From positions 8,015,515 through 8,079,514 of the forward strand of contig NC_064048.1 in NCBI RefSeq assembly GCF_932526225.1: 64,000 nt of DNA, given 5' to 3'. A program made the translations under genes and the position numbers. The notes beneath the pieces are model-generated. The model saw only the letters and a list, made by a program, of their open reading frames with translations. It was not told the origin of the DNA and made no database searches. Shown here piece by piece: positions 59,801-64,000 of this stretch (position 1 is its first letter; each line of letters opens with the position of its first letter). Source of the DNA: Nematostella vectensis. Its lineage: Eukaryota > Cnidaria > Anthozoa > Actiniaria > Edwardsiidae.

Positions 59801-62716
59801 ATGTATCACCCCATCCATAACATCGCAATCACCCCATCCACAGCCACGTGTATTACCGCACCCACAACCACGTGTATCACCGCACCCACAACCACGTTTA
59901 CACCCACCCACCCACACCACGTGTATCACCCCACCCATAACATCGTAATCACCCCACCCATAACTACGTGTATCATCCCACCCATAACAACGTGTATCAC
60001 CGCACCAACAACCACGTGTATCACCCAACCCACAACTACGTGTATCATCCCACTCATAACAACGTGTATCACCCCACCCATAACATCGTAATCACCCAAC
60101 CCACAACCTCGTGTATCACCCCACCCACAACCGCGTGTATCACCCAACCCATAACTACGTGTATCATCCCACCCATAACAACGTGTATCACCGCACCTAT
60201 AACCACGTGTATCACCCCACCCACAACCACATGTATCATCCAACCCACAACCACGTGTATCACTCCACCCATAACAACGTATATCACCCCACCCATAACC
60301 ACGTGTATCACCCCACCCACAACCACGTGCATCACCCCACCCACCACCACGTGTATCACCCACCCACAACCACGTGCATCCACAACCACGTTTACACCCA
60401 CCCACCCACACCACGTGTATCAACCCACCCAAAACGACGTATATCACGCAACCATAACCACGTGTATCACCCCACCAACCTGGCTTGTAGCCTTGTACAC
60501 CGGCTCGCATACATATCCGATTATTACGGCTGCTCCCCACAGGGATAACCCTAACATGCTTTGCAGGGATTGCCCGGTCAAAGTTACCAGCTACTGCTGT
60601 TTTCCTGACATTCGAATTACCTGGAAATTCCTTTTAAAATGAATCGTTAGTGATAATAGGGTCCGAAGTAGCCAGTAGGAAGATTTATGACTGTTTAGCA
60701 TGAAAGAAGTTAAGACTTGTAGATAGATACCGGCAGTAATAAAATGTTCTGTTCTGTATTTATTTATGAATTGTTGGTCTTTTCTGGCCTAAATAGCTTG
60801 TAGCAAACAGGGTTTCTTTTGCGCTCTATAGTCAGCCATGCATCGCATTTATAGTAGAGGCTTTTAAAACCCTGGTTTACATACATTTGGCACCTTAAAT
60901 GCACTTGCAAAACCTTCTCCTACCTTGGGAGATTTTGATCCTATATCAGCATATGGAGACCAATTCATCCCATCTTCACTGATATTTACTGCAAAGCTCG
61001 TCACCCAAGCTGTCGATAAGTCCCCTAGCGTTGCAAGATCGATTGTGACGCCCGTGACAGCCATTGCGTGACCAAGGTCGAACTCTATCCAGGAATGGGC
61101 TAATTGTTTTGAACACCACGCGCAAGGCGATTTGAGCTCGTAGTGCAATCTCCCAAACGCAGGGCTGTATCCCAAGTGTGTAGAAGGAGATGTGATTTTA
61201 TCATCCGGGACCTCACCACTTGCAATGCCAAGGTCACTGGGTAAAGCTATATCAAGCCAGACAATTAGAAAGAAATGGTGGTCGAAGCAGAAAATTGAGG
61301 GTCTTGAGAACTTTGATATAGCTTTCATGAATTGGACCCCTTTTTTTAAACCATCCATTTTTTTTAGCTCAATGGTGTTTCTCTTATATAGGCAATCTAA
61401 CTTATGCCTATCGTACTTATAAGTAAGTAAGTAAATAATAAAGCAAGCAAGTTAATCTCGCATTTTTTTTTAAATACCGGATCACCGCATGTTTTTTGCA
61501 CTTTTCCCGCAATATCGTAACAAAAAAGGCAGGCAGGCAGGCAGGTAGACGTATGTAGTAAGTAAATAATGAGTTTAATAAAGCCTTTGACAGTATAAAC
61601 TGAATTACGGGCAAACGGAAAGTTTGTTTAAAGTGAACTTCCACACGCCTGTCTGTATGGTTTACGATCGCGCTCATTAATATGTAAAACATACCTATTC
61701 CATAGGTGTATATTTCGACTCGCATGGCAACCCGAGAGTGTTGTAGTCGTGGTTGGAACCTAATGGCACTTGAGGAGATGATCGGTGTCAGCTTGTGGGT
61801 CACAACTGTGTTGTTATCGTAGTTGCCATAAAATTCCTTTGATAAAGCAAGAAAATAGAACTGAGCTCTTGAAGTGGCAAGTCACAGTTTTAAGACAGCT
61901 CCCAGAAAGCAATGTGTAAATTTTGGGTTAGACCTTTAATAAAGTTTTAGGGGCAGTTGTGTCTCTATACTTTAGGCTGTGCAAAGGACAAACAACCTAC
62001 CACCCCCCCCCCCCCCCTCGGTTATTTGCTTATTAGGCATTACATGTCATATTTGGGAGTCCGCTTCCATCATTTCTATCGCTTTTTTATCGCTCTAGAA
62101 CTTTGTAAGTCTAGAATTTCCAAGGAAACTTACAGGAATTCGTGTTAACTACGATTGTGCTGGAAGCCATCTTGAAAGTGGAGCCCAGTCCCTAACGTAT
62201 TTGAGCATAACAGGCTCTTCTGGACCATTTAGAAAAGGACTGCCATTGATTGATATATAAAAACGCGGAATTCAAGACCCTTGTATTATGTGCTTCACAC
62301 CATTTTCGCATTTCTTTGAGAGATCCAGATTTGGTAGCTACAAGTCCGCCGAAACCTTGACTACTTTAATGTTTGTGACTTTGATAAACGCACCTTTACA
62401 ACGTCAGTTTCTCCGTTCTTATATTGTGTCCATGTCTTGTTATCATCCTCCAAATAACTGAGAGTGTACGTTTTCACGTACTCTAAAGCAAACGGGTTCC
62501 CTTGAGTAGCAACGCCTGTTATATCTGTCTTGTCTGGCAATGTGATTTGAAGATAGGTGTTAGTTTGGGAAGTAACTGGCTTCCATGATTGACTTTTTTG
62601 TAGTTCAATGCGATTAAGGCGGCCATTATGAGCAGGTGTGCCAGTGTCTTCACTTGATGCACTAATAGAGCTGTCAGGTATGTCACCACTGTACATTCCT
62701 ATCGGGTATAGGTCAT
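55510..62716 (-). CDS. mosaic extracellular protein: discoidin x2, C-type lectin, D8C, PAN (gene span)
   Basis: Seven minus-strand exons can be joined in one frame (62716-62394, 61836-61695, 61246-60924, 60630-60480, 58200-57799, 56748-56371, 55772-55510), 660 codons plus stop. All junctions have GT-AG ends. All introns between modules are phase 1, while each discoidin domain is split internally by a phase-0 intron. The first recognised exon starts one base into a codon, so a 5' exon with the signal peptide is missing; I could not find it between 62717 and 64000. The architecture is recognition modules only, with no enzyme domain and no membrane helix, so a secreted protein is likely. Discoidin and lectin modules bind lipids or glycans, while D8C and PAN mediate protein contacts. 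D8C is also found in uromodulin and OIT3. Confidence 0.8.
56371..56748 (-). CDS. mosaic gene exon: D8C domain (uromodulin/OIT3 type)
   Basis: It begins EPYEMCAKFTTI and contains WFAFTDRTGFLQLATKCVP, GWMRGPHPTVQEGVV, VCFH, CCHDSVKVQVRNC and FVYKL. This is the characteristic order of the eight-cysteine D8C module (HPT-x-EGVV, CC, VRNC). The phase-1 donor is CAACAAG|GTTAGT. The acceptor TTATTATTGCAG is formed by the edge of an (ATT)n microsatellite. Confidence 0.88.
56753..56848. repeat. (TAA)n(TGA)n trinucleotide microsatellite at a splice acceptor
   Basis: About 23 ATA units and then eight TGA units (plus strand) lie directly upstream of the D8C exon on the minus strand. The array replaces the usual pyrimidine tract. 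Poly-Ile or poly-Asn ORFs here are artefacts. Confidence 0.96.
56849..57798 (-). other. intron between C-type lectin and D8C exons
   Basis: The whole intron is 56749-57798. It includes an internal similarity: 'caacaaagctgagattcgcttt' near 57353 and 'caacaaagctcaattcagattcgctt' near 57526, followed by similar 'ctaggaagacaattt' blocks, a duplication with a period of about 170 bp. Confidence 0.7.
57799..58200 (-). CDS. mosaic gene exon: C-type lectin-like domain
   Basis: After the acceptor TTATTTTTTCGTAG, the exon opens ISCPEGWKVFRGSCYFF, the long-form lectin start with its extra disulfide. It then shows REDCKGRGANL, FIGLTDEAEEGVFVW (WIGL-type core), SGWGLSDPSGS, NENCVAL, FVDISC and GHICKK. All six long-form cysteines are present. 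The EPN/QPD sugar-specificity motif is replaced by SDPSGS, and the WND motif by FVD. Calcium-dependent sugar binding is therefore doubtful. The donor is GAAG|GTAAAGG at 57798. The exon encodes the whole module in a single phase-1 to phase-1 unit. Confidence 0.92.
58289..60477. repeat. 24-bp minisatellite filling an intron, about 90 units, E-box in most
   Basis: The unit CACGTGTATCACCCCACCCA plus TAAC repeats through nearly the whole 2279-bp intron (58201-60479) between the second discoidin and the lectin exon. Higher-order patterns recur: a TAACATCGTAATCACC block marks starts near 58387, 58468, 59430, 59722, 59938 and 60081. Because 24 is a multiple of three, all six frames stay open for up to 220 codons; none of these ORFs is a gene. 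Confidence 0.96.
60480..60630 (-). CDS. mosaic gene exon: second discoidin domain, C-terminal half
   Basis: The acceptor CATTTTAAAAG precedes GAATTTCCAGG. The peptide EFPGNSNVRKTAVAGNFDRA continues with IPAKHVRVIPVGSS and ends RICMRAGVQGYKPG, matching the GN..T, PxxARYxRIxP and LR-E-G pattern of F5/8C ends. The donor G|GTTGGTGGG lies at the very edge of the 24-bp minisatellite. Confidence 0.82.
60631..60923 (-). other. intron inside the second discoidin domain
   Basis: A 293-bp phase-0 intron, donor AAG|GTAGGAG and acceptor TTTTAAAAG. Nothing notable inside. Confidence 0.75.
60924..61246 (-). CDS. mosaic gene exon: second discoidin domain, N-terminal half
   Basis: It reads ALPSDLGIASGEVPDDKITS, HLGYSPAFGRLHYE, AHSWIEFDLGHAMAVTGVTI and VNISEDGMNWSPY, the standard F5/8C order. 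The exon is 323 bases, exactly as long as the matching exon of the first domain, with the same phases. The first canonical Cys is missing (Leu-Pro in its place). A CAWC pair occurs in the domain instead. Confidence 0.92.
61247..61694 (-). other. intron between the two discoidin domains
   Basis: A 448-bp phase-1 intron with a (GGCA)n tract near 61530-61545 and GTAA repeats near 61420-61440. The 128-codon ORF running into it is a read-through of the 61695-61836 exon. Confidence 0.75.
61695..61836 (-). CDS. mosaic gene exon: first discoidin domain, C-terminal half
   Basis: After TTGCTTTATCAAAG the peptide EFYGNYDNNTVVTHKLTPII continues to IRFQPRLQHSRVAMRVEIYTYG. The F5/8C end pattern is clear. 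The final Cys of the family is replaced (EIYTYG), mirroring the absent first Cys in the other half. The phase-1 donor is ATAG|GTATGTT. Confidence 0.88.
61837..62393 (-). other. intron inside the first discoidin domain
   Basis: A 557-bp phase-0 intron with a long C-run at about 62004-62017 (plus strand). Confidence 0.75.
62394..62716 (-). CDS. mosaic gene exon: first discoidin domain, N-terminal half
   Basis: The acceptor TTTTTTTGTTTCAG leads into DDLYPIGMYSGDIPDSSISA, the classic F5/8C opening PLGM-x-SG-x-I-x-D-x-I-x-AS. It is followed by AHNGRLNR, SWKPVTSQTNTYLQITLPDK and TGVATQGNP. The canonical first Cys before PLGM is Leu here. The donor is AAAG|GTGCGT at 62393. Confidence 0.92.
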
Positions 62717-62737
62717 CTGAAACAAAAAAATAGAAGA

Positions 62738-62820
62738 TATCATCATCATCATCGTCATCATAATCATCATCATCATCGTCGTCGTCGTCGTCATCATCAT
62801 CATCATCATCGTCGTTCTTG
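62738..62820. repeat. (ATC)n/(GTC)n trinucleotide microsatellite
   Basis: CATCAT and CGTCGT runs just upstream (minus-strand sense) of the first discoidin exon. Poly-Asp or poly-Met ORFs crossing it are artefacts. Confidence 0.95.
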
Positions 62821-64000
62821 TTTTTATTATTAACCATTTTAAAAATGAGCAAGTAAGTGTGCCAGTGAGCAAATAGGTAAGAAACGAAGCAAACCATTTA
62901 TAAGAAAATGGCTTTAGATTAAAAACGAACACACTTGACCTCCTTAAATCAACCAGCTCGAATTCAACAGCGCTTAAAGAAAGTTTTTATCGCACCGCAG
63001 AATGTCATCTTTTTTTTTTTTAAATAGGAGACTTGCGCTAAGGGATCACGTGACCTTTTGGGTGGCAAATTCAAGCCAAAATAAACAACACAAATGAGAC
63101 TGTACCTATCATACCCGATAGATTGACGGAAAATAAAGTCTTTAAATGAAAATGAATAAAAGCTTTCTGACTTTAAGTTGCTTTTCGTTGCTGTCATTTT
63201 GATGTCTTAGCGCAAGTCCGTCACGAGAAAGGTGAATAGAATAAAAGATTCTCTGCAAACTTTCTTAAGTATATTAAGGCCTGGGTAGTAGGCTCTTAGA
63301 ATCGAATATAACTTTTTGCCTTAAACTTTGTTAACATCGCCTTAAATTCATTCTTTTTGGCAAGATTATTAAAGTCGACGGCCTTAACATTTTCGTAATG
63401 TTTTCTTGCTGGTGATGACGTCACATAATAGATCACGTGACAAAATAGTTTTTCGCCTTTCCGCCGGTGGTGAAAACGGCTTGGACAAAGGTGTTTACTA
63501 AATAAGTGTTGAATTTATGTTTGTCATATGATAGCGTTTTAGCATCCGGAATTTTCTCTGCCGTTAACAACATATTAAATATTTTGTTAAGTCACGTGAC
63601 CTGCTGCTAATCAAAATGTTGATTTGGGACCAAAAGGCTAAACTTGTCTTGCCGGTTAAAACATCAGTGTGCAGACGTGTTTCAAAGGAACATAAAAACA
63701 TGCGATTTTTCTCTTTTTCATAGCGTATCCGCCAGCGGATAATTTTTTGAAATATTGATTTGCAATAGTCACGTGATCGGCTGCATGACGTCATCACTCA
63801 AAATAAAAATATTACCAAACAGCTAACATTGCCAAGTTTGATGTTTTGACCAAAAATGGTGCATTCAAGGCAATGTTAATTAACTTTAAGGCAACTTTCA
63901 AAATTTCAACTGTTTTAGCTTAGGATCCAAGCCAAATCTCTCAACTTTGCCACCGTTCAGCTGGCATAAAAAAAGAAAATTATCCAAATAACAGCAAATG
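62821..64000. other. right edge, no exon identified
   Basis: The 5' part of the mosaic gene, including its signal peptide, should lie here or beyond the window. I found no minus-strand signal-peptide-like open stretch ending in a phase-1 donor. Open stretches at 62964-63197 and 63564-63797 have no domain. Confidence 0.35.

Noticed and set aside
58294..60642. Many long ORFs on both strands (up to about 220 codons) with His/Thr/Pro or Gly/Val repeats
   Set aside because: They are the 24-bp minisatellite, whose period keeps all six frames open. They lie within an intron of the mosaic gene.

Overview
This is a eukaryotic, animal-type window. It is AT-rich, gene-poor and has spliceosomal introns with GT-AG ends. 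It carries rhodopsin-class GPCRs, a mosaic extracellular protein, tRNA-derived SINEs, DNA transposons and many tandem repeats. Short class A GPCR genes with one or no intron, a discoidin / C-type lectin / D8C / PAN mosaic gene, and a zinc-finger tyrosine-recombinase element together suggest a cnidarian, probably an anthozoan. That assignment is inference from content, not a database match.

Layout. 0-1.8 kb: possible exon remnants on the minus strand, then a tetranucleotide microsatellite. 1.8-7.26 kb: a candidate 5.46-kb mobile element encoding a two-zinc-finger tyrosine recombinase (frameshifted at the catalytic tyrosine), with short terminal inverted repeats and an array of a 15-bp motif at its left end. 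8.06-11.5 kb: three non-autonomous inverted-repeat elements, two with clear 9-10 bp target-site duplications. 11.5-20 kb: almost entirely repeats. 20.1-28.4 kb: two related class A GPCR genes on the minus strand, with a 26-bp minisatellite array just 3' of the second. 28.9-33.7 kb: MITE-like elements and unassigned sequence. 33.73-38.46 kb: a 4.7-kb satellite of 32-bp units. 39.57-41.75 kb: a third, different class A GPCR on the minus strand. It has one intron holding a SINE and a microsatellite, and extra degenerate copies of its last coding segment lie downstream. 42.7-43.1 kb: a tRNA-like SINE split by a 274-bp element with a perfect 9-bp duplication. 43.4-55.3 kb: largely featureless apart from a 70-85 bp minisatellite and one long-inverted-repeat element. 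55.5-62.7 kb: a minus-strand gene of at least seven exons encoding two discoidin (F5/8 type C) domains, a C-type lectin domain, a D8C domain and a PAN/apple domain. Its 5' end lies beyond the exons I can identify. One intron of this gene is almost wholly a 24-bp minisatellite carrying an E-box hexamer in most units.

Function. The GPCRs are membrane receptors with no ligand I can name. The mosaic gene should be secreted or cell-surface, and its modules point to glycan or lipid and protein recognition. I see no operon-like or pathway-level link between the genes. The best candidate for something undescribed is the recombinase element at 1.8-7.26 kb. Tyrosine-recombinase elements of the Crypton type normally lack terminal inverted repeats, whereas this one appears to have them, plus dense subterminal motif arrays, and sits inside a tetranucleotide repeat.
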